Positions 8,417 to 14,632 of a stretch of 16,035 nucleotides of DNA are shown here, piece by piece. Source of the stretch: an uncultured Clostridia bacterium (GTDB lineage: Bacteria > Bacillota > Clostridia > Oscillospirales > CAG-382); contig CANQVQ010000033.1 of NCBI GenBank assembly GCA_947627335.1, forward strand, positions 1 to 16,035, given 5' to 3'. The notes under the pieces were generated by a model that did not search any database, was not told where the DNA came from, and saw only the letters and a program-made list of their open reading frames with translations. The number at the start of each line of letters is the position of its first letter. Position 1 is the first letter of the stretch. The translations under genes were made by a program, and so were the position numbers.

Positions 8417-10402
8417 TCAAAAATCGGCAAGTTCATAGTATTTCGCCCCGTAAGCGGCGATCATTTCCTTCCGCCCCGCCAAATTGTCGCCGAGCAGTAC
8501 GTCGAACATCTCGCCGGTCTTTCTTTCGTCCTCCGGCATGACCCGAATGAGCCGACGGGTCGCCGGGTGCATGGTCGTGCGGGACATCATGTCCGGGTCG
8601 TTTTCGCCGAGCCCCTTCGAGCGTTGGATGCTGTATTTCTGCCCTTCCAGCTTGGAAAGGATCGATTGCTTTTCGTTCTCGTCGTAGGCGAAATAAGTTT
8701 CGTCCTTGCAGGTGATCTCGTACAGCGGCGTCTCCGCGATATACACCCGTCCCTCGCGGATCAGCGTCGGGAGCAGGCTGTAGAAAAGCGTCATGATCAG
8801 CGTGCGGATCTGGTAGCCGTCGACGTCCGCGTCGGTGCAGATGATGATCTTGTTCCAGCGGAGCTGGTCGAGGTCGAAGGTGGAAAGGTCCTTGCCCTTA
8901 TGCCCCTTCAGCTCCATGCCGCAGCCGATGACCTTGATCAGATCGAGAATGATGTCGCTCTTCATCACCTTGTCCGCGGACGCCTTCAGGCAGTTGAGCG
9001 TCTTTCCGCGGACGGGAATGATCGCCTGAAACTCCGCGTTGCGGGCAAGTTTGCAGCTCGTCAGGGCGGAATCCCCCTCGACGATATACAGTTCGCACAC
9101 CTCCGGGTCACGCGAACGGCAGTTGACGAATTTTTCGACCGTATTCGCGATGCTGTCTACCGGCTGGTTGAGTTTCTTTTTGATGTTCACCCGCATTTGG
9201 TCAGCGGATTCCCGTGAACGCTTGTTGACGAGGATCTGCTGGCAGACCTGATCGGCGAGGGCGGGATTCTCCGCGAAGTACGCGTCGAGCGACTGCTTGA
9301 AGAATTCGGTCATCGCCTTGGTGATGAAAGCGTTGTTGATGGCTTTTTTGGTCTGGTTTTCGTAGGACGTGCGGGTGGAGAAGGAGTTGACGACCAGGAC
9401 GAGGGAATTCTTGACGTCGTCGAACGTGACCTTCGACTCGTTTTTCGTGTACTTGCTCTTTTCGGAGCAGTATTTATCCACCGCGTAGACGAACGCCGAA
9501 CGGGTCGCCTTGTCCGGGCATCCGCCGTATTCGAGGAAGGAGGAATTGTGGTAGTATTCCAGCAGGTTGACCTCATTCGAGAAGCAGAAGGCGAATTCGA
9601 TCTTCAGCTTGTAATCCGGCATATCCTGCCGGTCGCGCCCGACCCGTTCGCAGCCGTACTTCTGCACCGGCGTCAGCCCCGCCTCCCCAACGATCTCCGC
9701 CATGTAGTCGGCGATGCCGTTCTCGTAGCAGAACGTGTGCGTTTCATGCGCTCCCTCGCTGTTCTGCCAATCGAGGTTGAGCGTCAGTCCGGCGTTGACG
9801 ACCGCCTGCTTGCGCAGGGTCCGCAGGAAGTATTCCAGGGAGATCTCGGTGTCCGTGAACACCTCCCGGTCGCTCTTCCAGCGCACGACCGTGCCGGTCT
9901 TATTCTTCGGGCATTCGGTCTTTTCGAGCGTGCCGACCGGTTCGCCGTGCGAGAAGCGAATGGAATACTTCGTCCCCTTCTGATAGGACGTGACCTCCAT
10001 GAACTCCGACGCATACTGCGTCGCGCAGGCGCCAAGTCCGTTCAGCCCGAGCGAATACTCGTAAGCGCCGCCCTCGTCGTTTTCGTACTTTCCGCCCGCG
10101 TACAGCTCGCAGTAGACCAGTTCCCAGTTGTACCGCTGCTCCTTCTCATTCCAGTCCAGCGGCACGCCGCGACCGAAGTCCTCGACCGTCATGACCCGAT
10201 CGGCGTCCACCGTGACGTTGATGACCTTTCCGAACCCTTCCTTGAATTCGTCCACCGCGTTGGAAAGGATCTCAAAAAACGAATGCTCGCACCCTTCCAG
10301 ACCGTCCGACCCGAAAATGACCGCCGGACGCTTCCGCACCCGGTCCGCCCCGCGGAGCATGGAGATGCTCTGACTGCCGTATTCCTGATTCTTCTTCGCC
10401 AT
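8417..10402 (-). CDS. Divergent type IIA topoisomerase subunit B (GyrB/ParE-like, GHKL ATPase plus TOPRIM)
   Basis: This is the ATPase subunit of the topoisomerase pair, 661 residues. The GHKL domain shows EILSNAVDE (44-52, Glu44 and Asn48 retained), EDFGRGVP (74-81), YAGGKY (101-106) and the lid GLNGLGA (119-125). The transducer lysine is in QTKKAI (Lys352). The TOPRIM domain has EGDSA (442-446) and TDADVDG (523-529), so the metal-binding residues Glu442, Asp524 and Asp526 are intact. The C-terminal signature QRSKGLGENDPDMMSRTTM is typical of GyrB/ParE. Several family-invariant positions are changed: GGSAK after EGDSA is LTSCK, and the His of DGAHIRT is Gln in DGYQIRT. It sits 24 nt after trpS and 19 nt before the A subunit. 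It is the ParE-size class, without the long GyrB insert. Confidence 0.9.
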   Translation of the reverse strand: MAKKNQEYGSQSISMLRGADRVRKRPAVIFGSDGLEGCEHSFFEILSNAVDEFKEGFGKVINVTVDADRVMTVEDFGRGVPLDWNEKEQRYNWELVYCELYAGGKYENDEGGAYEYSLGLNGLGACATQYASEFMEVTSYQKGTKYSIRFSHGEPVGTLEKTECPKNKTGTVVRWKSDREVFTDTEISLEYFLRTLRKQAVVNAGLTLNLDWQNSEGAHETHTFCYENGIADYMAEIVGEAGLTPVQKYGCERVGRDRQDMPDYKLKIEFAFCFSNEVNLLEYYHNSSFLEYGGCPDKATRSAFVYAVDKYCSEKSKYTKNESKVTFDDVKNSLVLVVNSFSTRTSYENQTKKAINNAFITKAMTEFFKQSLDAYFAENPALADQVCQQILVNKRSRESADQMRVNIKKKLNQPVDSIANTVEKFVNCRSRDPEVCELYIVEGDSALTSCKLARNAEFQAIIPVRGKTLNCLKASADKVMKSDIILDLIKVIGCGMELKGHKGKDLSTFDLDQLRWNKIIICTDADVDGYQIRTLIMTLFYSLLPTLIREGRVYIAETPLYEITCKDETYFAYDENEKQSILSKLEGQKYSIQRSKGLGENDPDMMSRTTMHPATRRLIRVMPEDERKTGEMFDVLLGDNLAGRKEMIAAYGAKYYELADF

Positions 10403-10426
10403 ATCCTCTTTCCTTTTCCCGTTTCC

Positions 10427-11431
10427 TTACCTGCGGGGATCGTAGAAACCGACCTTTCGGTACACCTTCGCGAGCGTCTTATTGGCGGCGTGGGAAGCGC
10501 GTTCCGCCCCCTCGATAAGGACCCGATTGAGGAACGCCTTGTCCGCCATATACCGCTCGTACTCCTTCTGGATCCCGCCAAGCAGGTCCGCGACCGCTTC
10601 CCCGACCGCCAGCTTGAACTCGCCGTAACCCTTTCCGGCGAACTCCCGCTCGATCTCCCCGTCGGTCTTTCCGGTCACGGCGGCATAGATGTTCATCAGG
10701 TTGTTGATCCCGTGCTTGCCCTCCGCACGGCGGATCTCGCCGTCGGAATCCGTCACCGCCTTGCGGATCTTCCGCAGGACGACGTCCTTCGGGTCCAGCA
10801 CGAAAATCGTCCCGTCCCCGCTTTCGGACTTGCTCATTTTTTTGGTCGGATCGGAGAGGGAGCGGATGCTCGCACTGTTCTGCGTCGTGAGCGCTTCGGG
10901 AAGCCGGAAGGTCTCGCTGTAGACCCCGTTGAAGCGGTTGGCGATGTCGCGGGCAAGCTCGACGTGCTGCGTCTGGTCCTTGCCGACCGGGACGCAGTCC
11001 GCCTGGTACAGCAGAATGTCCGCCGCCATCAGCACCGGATAGGTGTACAGTCCGCCGTTGATATTATCCGCGTGCCGGGCGGATTTATCCTTGAACTGCG
11101 TCATGCGGTTCAGTTCGCCCATCATCGTGTAGCAATCGAGCACCCACGCGAGCTGGGAGTGCGCCGGGACCATGCTCTGTAAGAACAGGGTGATCTTCTC
11201 CGGGTCCAGCCCCGCGGCGAGGTAGATGGCGGCGGTCCTGAGACAGTTCTGCCGCAGTTCCGCCGGGACCTGCCGCACCGTGATCGTATGCAGGTCCGCG
11301 AGCATATAGTAGCACAGGAAATCGTCCTGCATCTTCGTCCAGTTGCGCAGAGCGCCGAGGTAATTTCCGATCGTGAGCGTGCCGGACGGCTGGATGCCGG
11401 ACAGGACGATTTTCTTTCTTGCTTCTTCCAT
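10427..11431 (-). CDS. trpS: Tryptophanyl-tRNA synthetase
   Basis: TrpS charges tRNA-Trp with tryptophan in the cytoplasm. The 334-residue class I enzyme shows the HIGH-equivalent PSGTLTIGNYLGA (15-27), ADLHTIT (45-51), the tryptophan-pocket segment VLMAADILLYQ (133-143), VPVGKDQ (147-153) and KMSKS (198-202). The frame stays open upstream to an ATG at 11513-11515, but that codon lies inside the promoter spacer. ATG 11429-11431 is therefore the start, with AAGGAA about 13 nt upstream. The gene leads a probable operon with the two topoisomerase subunits. The leader is only about 56 nt, too short for the T-box that often controls trpS in Bacillota. A small hairpin (TCCCGC/GCGGGA, 11452-11468) precedes the ribosome site. 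Confidence 0.96.
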   Translation of the reverse strand: MEEARKKIVLSGIQPSGTLTIGNYLGALRNWTKMQDDFLCYYMLADLHTITVRQVPAELRQNCLRTAAIYLAAGLDPEKITLFLQSMVPAHSQLAWVLDCYTMMGELNRMTQFKDKSARHADNINGGLYTYPVLMAADILLYQADCVPVGKDQTQHVELARDIANRFNGVYSETFRLPEALTTQNSASIRSLSDPTKKMSKSESGDGTIFVLDPKDVVLRKIRKAVTDSDGEIRRAEGKHGINNLMNIYAAVTGKTDGEIEREFAGKGYGEFKLAVGEAVADLLGGIQKEYERYMADKAFLNRVLIEGAERASHAANKTLAKVYRKVGFYDPRR

Positions 11432-11451
11432 AACGTTTGACCGTTCCTTCT

Positions 11452-11468
11452 TCCCGCTTTCCGCGGGA
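11452..11468 (-). other. Small hairpin in trpS leader
   Basis: A perfect 6-bp inverted repeat (TCCCGC and GCGGGA) flanks a 5-nt loop and ends directly before the AAGAAGGAA ribosome-site region of trpS. It lies in the predicted 56-nt leader. It has no following T-run, so it is not a terminator. Whether it affects translation or mRNA stability is unknown. Confidence 0.4.
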
Positions 11469-11493
11469 GGTTTTTGCAAAAGCATACAAGTAT

Positions 11494-11522
11494 AGTATAG
11501 CATAGAAACGGGCAAATTTCAA
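11494..11522 (-). promoter_or_regulatory. trpS: SigA-type extended -10 promoter for trpS-topoisomerase unit
   Basis: On the minus strand, -35 TTGAAA (11517-11522) and -10 TATACT (11494-11499) are spaced by exactly 17 bp. TGC immediately before the -10 gives an extended -10. Upstream of -35 lie A/T runs that could act as an UP element. A second overlapping TATACT (11489-11494) follows, but its spacing to the -35 is poor. The predicted start is near 11487, about 56 nt before the trpS ATG. Confidence 0.82.
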
Positions 11523-11758
11523 TAAATTTCCTGCAAAAAAATTGCGAGATTTCCAAAAAAAGAGCCCCGGAAACGGATTTTTCGGAAAAAAGTCCGCCCT
11601 TTCGGAACGGAAACAACGGTTTTGCATATTTATTTATTCGATTCCTCAGGCTTTCGACCATGCGAAAGTATGTACTTTTTGATCGGAACCGGAAAATATC
11701 GCACTGCACAATTTTCCATCCGGCAAAACTTTCACATCCCCCAAAGGGCACGTCGAAA
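11523..11758. other. AT-richer spacer between the M56 terminator and the trpS promoter
   Basis: No gene is supported here. A plus-strand frame starting at 11660 lacks a convincing ribosome site and runs antisense through the terminator and the M56 3' end. Two weak minus-strand hairpins followed by T-runs are present (around 11586-11608, and an A/T hairpin around 11572-11596), possibly back-up terminators. The A/T tracts near 11530-11560 may help the trpS promoter. Nothing else was recognised. Confidence 0.45.
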
Positions 11759-11795
11759 CAGGAAAACGGACAGCCCGAAAGCCGTCCGTTTCCTG
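11759..11795 (-). terminator. Probable intrinsic terminator after the M56 gene
   Basis: Twenty-seven bases after the M56 stop codon, the minus strand can form a 12-bp stem between CAGGAAACGGAC and GTCCGTTTTCCTG, with one bulged base and a 12-nt loop. The following tract is only moderately T-rich (TTTC...), so efficiency is uncertain. Its placement between the M56 stop and the trpS promoter fits termination of the M56 transcript. Confidence 0.6.
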
Positions 11796-11822
11796 CCGCG
11801 GGAATGTCCGCTCCCGCCCCGT

Positions 11823-14360
11823 TTACCCCTCGAAATCGAACCCGGTGACACGCCAGGTTTTCCGCCCCGCGTCCGTTTCGGAATCGGTACATACAAACCG
11901 CATATGGAAGCGGAAAAACTGTGCGTCCGTATTTGAAAAATAGTATTCCGCGTAAGCGCTCGACGGGTCGTCCGAACCGAAGCCGCATAACGTCAACCCC
12001 TGCTCGTTCAGCGAGCGGGTCGACTCGTTGAACGCCCCCATGAGCGCATCCTCGTCGGCGACGGTCAACGCACTCGCACGGTCGCCGTTCAGGTAGGCGT
12101 TGTAGAAGTGGAAAGCGGTATTTTGCAGGCACATATACCGTTCCGTCCCGCAGAAGGTCCCCAGCGTCAGCGGCGTCCCCGCCGTGCCGTCCGCAAACGT
12201 GAGTTCGGTCGCACTTTCCGCCGGAACGGGCGTCAGTTCGCAGGAAAGGACCTGCCAGTCCGCGTTCCAGTCCGCGTCGTCGGGGTTCGTACGTACGACG
12301 GACAGCGACGCGAATACGTCTTGGTTCGCGTTTTGCAGGGCATACCGCACGGTCAGGTTCGCTTTTTGGGTGTCCGCTCCGTCCGGCGTATACGGTTCAA
12401 AGCGGATCGCCGTATACGCGTACGCGGTCGGACGGTCCGGCGCGTCCGCCGACGGAAACTGTGCGGGCAGAGCGTCCGCGTTTCGTGCGTACAGCAATGC
12501 GTCCGCCCGATCAGAGCGTATGCAGGCGCTGAGAAAGCGGTAGACCGTCTGCTGCAATCGCAGGAACCCGGGTTCCTGAACGAACGCGCCCATGGTGACC
12601 GCTTGCCCTTCCGACGGCGAAGCAGGACCGACGGAGGCATAGACCGACGCGTCTTTCAGGTAAAGCACGCCATTTTCGTCCCGCGAAACGACACCGGTCA
12701 AAACCTTCTCGCCCGTCATGCCGTCCGGCAGGGATACGGCAAGGATTTCGACTTCGTAGAAATCGCATACGCCGTTTTCCCCCGCCACGCAGACGGTCAG
12801 TTCGTCCGGGAGCGTCAAGGTGAAGTCGTAGCCGTTCGACCCGTCCGCAAGCGTTCCGCGCACCGCGATCGGGCGTTCGACGTAACGGGCGACGCCGGTC
12901 TCGTCCTCATATCGCACACCGGCATTCAAAAGGAAGTAGTTTTTCGCGCTTCCGATCGGAATGAAGTCCCAATTCGCGTTCATCTCGTACTCCGCGCTGC
13001 TCAAAAACACGTACCGAATGTTCACGTCGGACGCGACGTAGGACTGATACCACTGCCCGTCCTCCAGCTGCACCATTTCCTGCGTTTCGTACTGCAATTC
13101 GCCGGGGTCGCGGTAGGTTTTCGAGTTCTGCTCATGCAGTGCGGAGGCATTTTTATAGGTTTCCTCTATGCCGGAACCCGATGTCCCGCCGGATGTTTCG
13201 CCGGACGTTTCGTTCGACACTTCGCTCGACGTTTCGCCGGACGTTCCGTTTGACGTTTCGATTGATACCTCGCTCGATGTTTCTTCAGATGTTTCGCTCG
13301 ACGTTTCGTCTGACGTTTCGCCCGTCGGTGCGCTTCCGACCGAACACGCCATCAGCGTCAGGATCGCTGTGCAGAGGATGACGGTCAGGCAGACCGCCCA
13401 AGCAGGAATTTTTCCTTTCATAATACGCGTAATCCTCTCTTTCACACTGACTTTTCCGAAGGACAGCGGCGGCGTGAAGGCGACGTTCCCCTCTTGACTG
13501 ATGGAAAGGAGCGCCAGCGAGTACGCCTTTCTGTCCGTTTCCTCCATGTTTTTGACGGTTTTTTCGTCGCAGGCGTACTCAATGTCCTTGCTGAGCAGGA
13601 GGTACGCCGCCCAGATAAACGGGTTAAACCAATAAACGCAAAGCACCAGAAACGCGAGCGGCTTGAGGATATGGTCAAACCGCTTGATGTGCGATTCCTC
13701 GTGTGCGATGTAGTACTGCCAGTCCGCCCTGTTCGCGGAAGCGGGGATATAGATCAGCGGGCGGAAGAACCCGGAAACGAACGGGGAGCAGTTCTGCCCC
13801 AGCACGCGCACGCGGCTGTCGTAAACGACCGCGTCCCGCACCTGGTAGTGCAGCAGCAGAGCGCTCGCAACCAGATACCCGAGCATGACCACGACCCCGC
13901 ACACCCAGACCACGGAAAGGATTGCGACCACGTCCACCGTCGGTTCCGCCGTCGAAACGGTCGGCGGGACGGATTGCGGAACGTCGGGATCCGGCGTCGG
14001 TTCGGAATTCGGGACAACGTTTGGAATAACGGTGTCCGACACAGTACCCGGGATGACGTTCGGAACGTCGATATTCGGCGTAGAAACGGCACCCGGGACA
14101 ACGTCTGACACGGCATTCGACACGGCGTCCGACGCGGACAGCGAAACCGTTTCCTCCGCAGGCAACGGGAAAGGTGAAACCGAAACCGGGAGTTCGATCA
14201 GCCCGACGGGAATGACCAACCGTGCAAACACGACCGCCCAGATCACACACCGAAGAAAGGACGGACCCTTCTTCAGCAGCGGACGCAGGAGGACCGCCGC
14301 AAGCACGGCGATCGACGGAATGATCGAAGCACGGCACAAGCCGAGAAACAGTTCCTTCAT
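11823..14360 (-). CDS. M56 (BlaR1/MecR1-like) membrane metallopeptidase with repetitive linker and large extracellular region
   Basis: M56 proteins are membrane zinc proteases that pass an outside signal inward, classically by cleaving a BlaI-type repressor. This 845-residue protein has TM segments at about 8-28, 35-57 and 143-170, then the zinc motif HEESH (220-224) and the downstream ligand segment DIEYACDE (259-266), which follows WFNPFIWAAY. A last TM (about 320-338) ends in LMAC, resembling a lipobox. Between TM2 and TM3 lies a Val/Pro/Ser/Thr-rich loop (about 62-142). After the last TM come 12 tetrapeptide units of X-E-T-S type (347-394) and about 450 residues with no penicillin-binding motif recognised. 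These include two related modules (about 588-710 and 730-845). The ATG at 14358-14360 has GGGAGG eight bases upstream. The frame continues to an ATG at 14493-14495, but that codon lies inside the promoter. The target is unknown and no blaI neighbour is visible. Confidence 0.85.
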   Translation of the reverse strand: MKELFLGLCRASIIPSIAVLAAVLLRPLLKKGPSFLRCVIWAVVFARLVIPVGLIELPVSVSPFPLPAEETVSLSASDAVSNAVSDVVPGAVSTPNIDVPNVIPGTVSDTVIPNVVPNSEPTPDPDVPQSVPPTVSTAEPTVDVVAILSVVWVCGVVVMLGYLVASALLLHYQVRDAVVYDSRVRVLGQNCSPFVSGFFRPLIYIPASANRADWQYYIAHEESHIKRFDHILKPLAFLVLCVYWFNPFIWAAYLLLSKDIEYACDEKTVKNMEETDRKAYSLALLSISQEGNVAFTPPLSFGKVSVKERITRIMKGKIPAWAVCLTVILCTAILTLMACSVGSAPTGETSDETSSETSEETSSEVSIETSNGTSGETSSEVSNETSGETSGGTSGSGIEETYKNASALHEQNSKTYRDPGELQYETQEMVQLEDGQWYQSYVASDVNIRYVFLSSAEYEMNANWDFIPIGSAKNYFLLNAGVRYEDETGVARYVERPIAVRGTLADGSNGYDFTLTLPDELTVCVAGENGVCDFYEVEILAVSLPDGMTGEKVLTGVVSRDENGVLYLKDASVYASVGPASPSEGQAVTMGAFVQEPGFLRLQQTVYRFLSACIRSDRADALLYARNADALPAQFPSADAPDRPTAYAYTAIRFEPYTPDGADTQKANLTVRYALQNANQDVFASLSVVRTNPDDADWNADWQVLSCELTPVPAESATELTFADGTAGTPLTLGTFCGTERYMCLQNTAFHFYNAYLNGDRASALTVADEDALMGAFNESTRSLNEQGLTLCGFGSDDPSSAYAEYYFSNTDAQFFRFHMRFVCTDSETDAGRKTWRVTGFDFEG
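13179..13322 (-). repeat. Imperfect 12-bp tandem repeat encoding 12 X-E-T-S tetrapeptides
   Basis: Twelve consecutive degenerate 12-bp units (plus-strand consensus close to GACGTTTCGCTC) encode residues 347-394 of the M56 protein. The units read GETS, DETS, SETS, EETS, SEVS, IETS, NGTS, GETS, SEVS, NETS, GETS and GGTS. This acidic, Ser/Thr-rich run lies just outside the last membrane segment and is probably a flexible stalk. The high DNA similarity between units suggests growth by slippage or unequal exchange. Confidence 0.85.
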
Positions 14361-14382
14361 TTCTATTTCCTCCCTATCGTCG

Positions 14383-14439
14383 TCAAACCGATTTTTTAGA
14401 CCCGTTTTCCCAGGAAAATGATTCCATCGATGTTCGCAT
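14383..14439 (-). CDS. Short leader ORF (18 codons) upstream of the M56 gene
   Basis: Between the M56 promoter and the M56 start is an ATG (14437-14439) preceded by GAGGTGA at close spacing, a better ribosome site than many real genes have. The frame encodes MRTSMESFSWENGSKKSV and stops at TGA 14383-14385, 22 nt before the M56 ATG. No family is recognised and the peptide has no membrane segment. It could be a leader peptide that couples or tunes M56 translation, a remnant of a lost upstream gene such as a repressor, or a chance frame. It also contains the near-palindrome TTTTCC-TG-GGAAAA (14405-14418). Only comparison between related genomes can decide. Confidence 0.4.
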   Translation of the reverse strand: MRTSMESFSWENGSKKSV

Positions 14440-14485
14440 TTCTTCACCTCGTCAAATAAGTATTGTTCATTATTCCTATGAGGTG

Positions 14486-14514
14486 AGTATATCATAATAT
14501 ACCTGCCTTGTCAA
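14486..14514 (-). promoter_or_regulatory. SigA-type extended -10 promoter for the M56 unit
   Basis: On the minus strand, a perfect -35 TTGACA (14509-14514) is followed after 17 bp by TATACT (14486-14491), with TGA before it as an extended -10. The predicted start is near 14480, leaving a leader of about 120 nt before the M56 ATG. This placement excludes the upstream in-frame ATG at 14493-14495 as the M56 start. Confidence 0.85.
14487..14502. promoter_or_regulatory. Candidate operator dyad overlapping the M56 promoter -10
   Basis: The 16-bp element GTATAT-4-ATATAC is a perfect 6-bp inverted repeat overlapping the -10 and spacer of the M56 promoter. A bound repressor there would block RNA polymerase. 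It is not the TACA/TGTA-type BlaI operator. Because -10 regions are AT-rich, chance is a real alternative. Confidence 0.35.
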
Positions 14515-14578
14515 GGGGTTTTTGAAATATTTTTTGATTTTTCAAAATCCAACGGAACACTGCCCCTTGAGCGGACAC

Positions 14579-14614
14579 AAAAAAAGGGCTTCCGAGAAAA
14601 CCCCGGAAACCCTT
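14579..14614 (-). terminator. Strong intrinsic terminator after the GGGtGRT gene
   Basis: Nineteen bases after the stop codon at 14633, the minus strand forms an 11-bp stem, AAGGGTTTCCG with CGGAAGCCCTT (one T-G wobble). The loop is 9 nt, and seven T residues follow directly. This is a textbook Rho-independent terminator. It separates the Fe-S scaffold/GGGtGRT unit from the M56 promoter. Confidence 0.9.
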
Positions 14615-14632
14615 AAAAAGCCTTGCTGTGCC

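Noticed and set aside
9548..11182. Plus-strand open frame of 544 codons opposite the topoisomerase B gene and trpS
   Set aside because: Antisense shadow of two recognised enzymes. It has no motif, no ribosome site, and spans the gap between the genes.
11432..11515. 28-residue N-terminal extension of TrpS
   Set aside because: Its ATG is inside the trpS promoter spacer, and family members begin close to the chosen ATG at 11431.
11585..11608. Second terminator before the trpS promoter
   Set aside because: The stem is only about five pairs with a bulge. The T-run is real but the hairpin is too weak to call.
11660..11848. Possible 62-codon plus-strand gene in the M56-trpS spacer
   Set aside because: Weak ribosome site, no promoter seen, runs antisense through the terminator hairpin and the M56 3' end, and the peptide has no recognisable feature.
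13165..13330. Possible CRISPR-like or satellite array
   Set aside because: The 12-bp units are contiguous, have no spacers, stay in frame with the M56 gene and encode a protein stalk.
14361..14495. 45-residue N-terminal extension of the M56 protein
   Set aside because: Its ATG lies within the promoter spacer, upstream of the predicted transcript start, and the peptide is charged rather than leading into TM1. The ATG at 14360 has a strong GGGAGG site.
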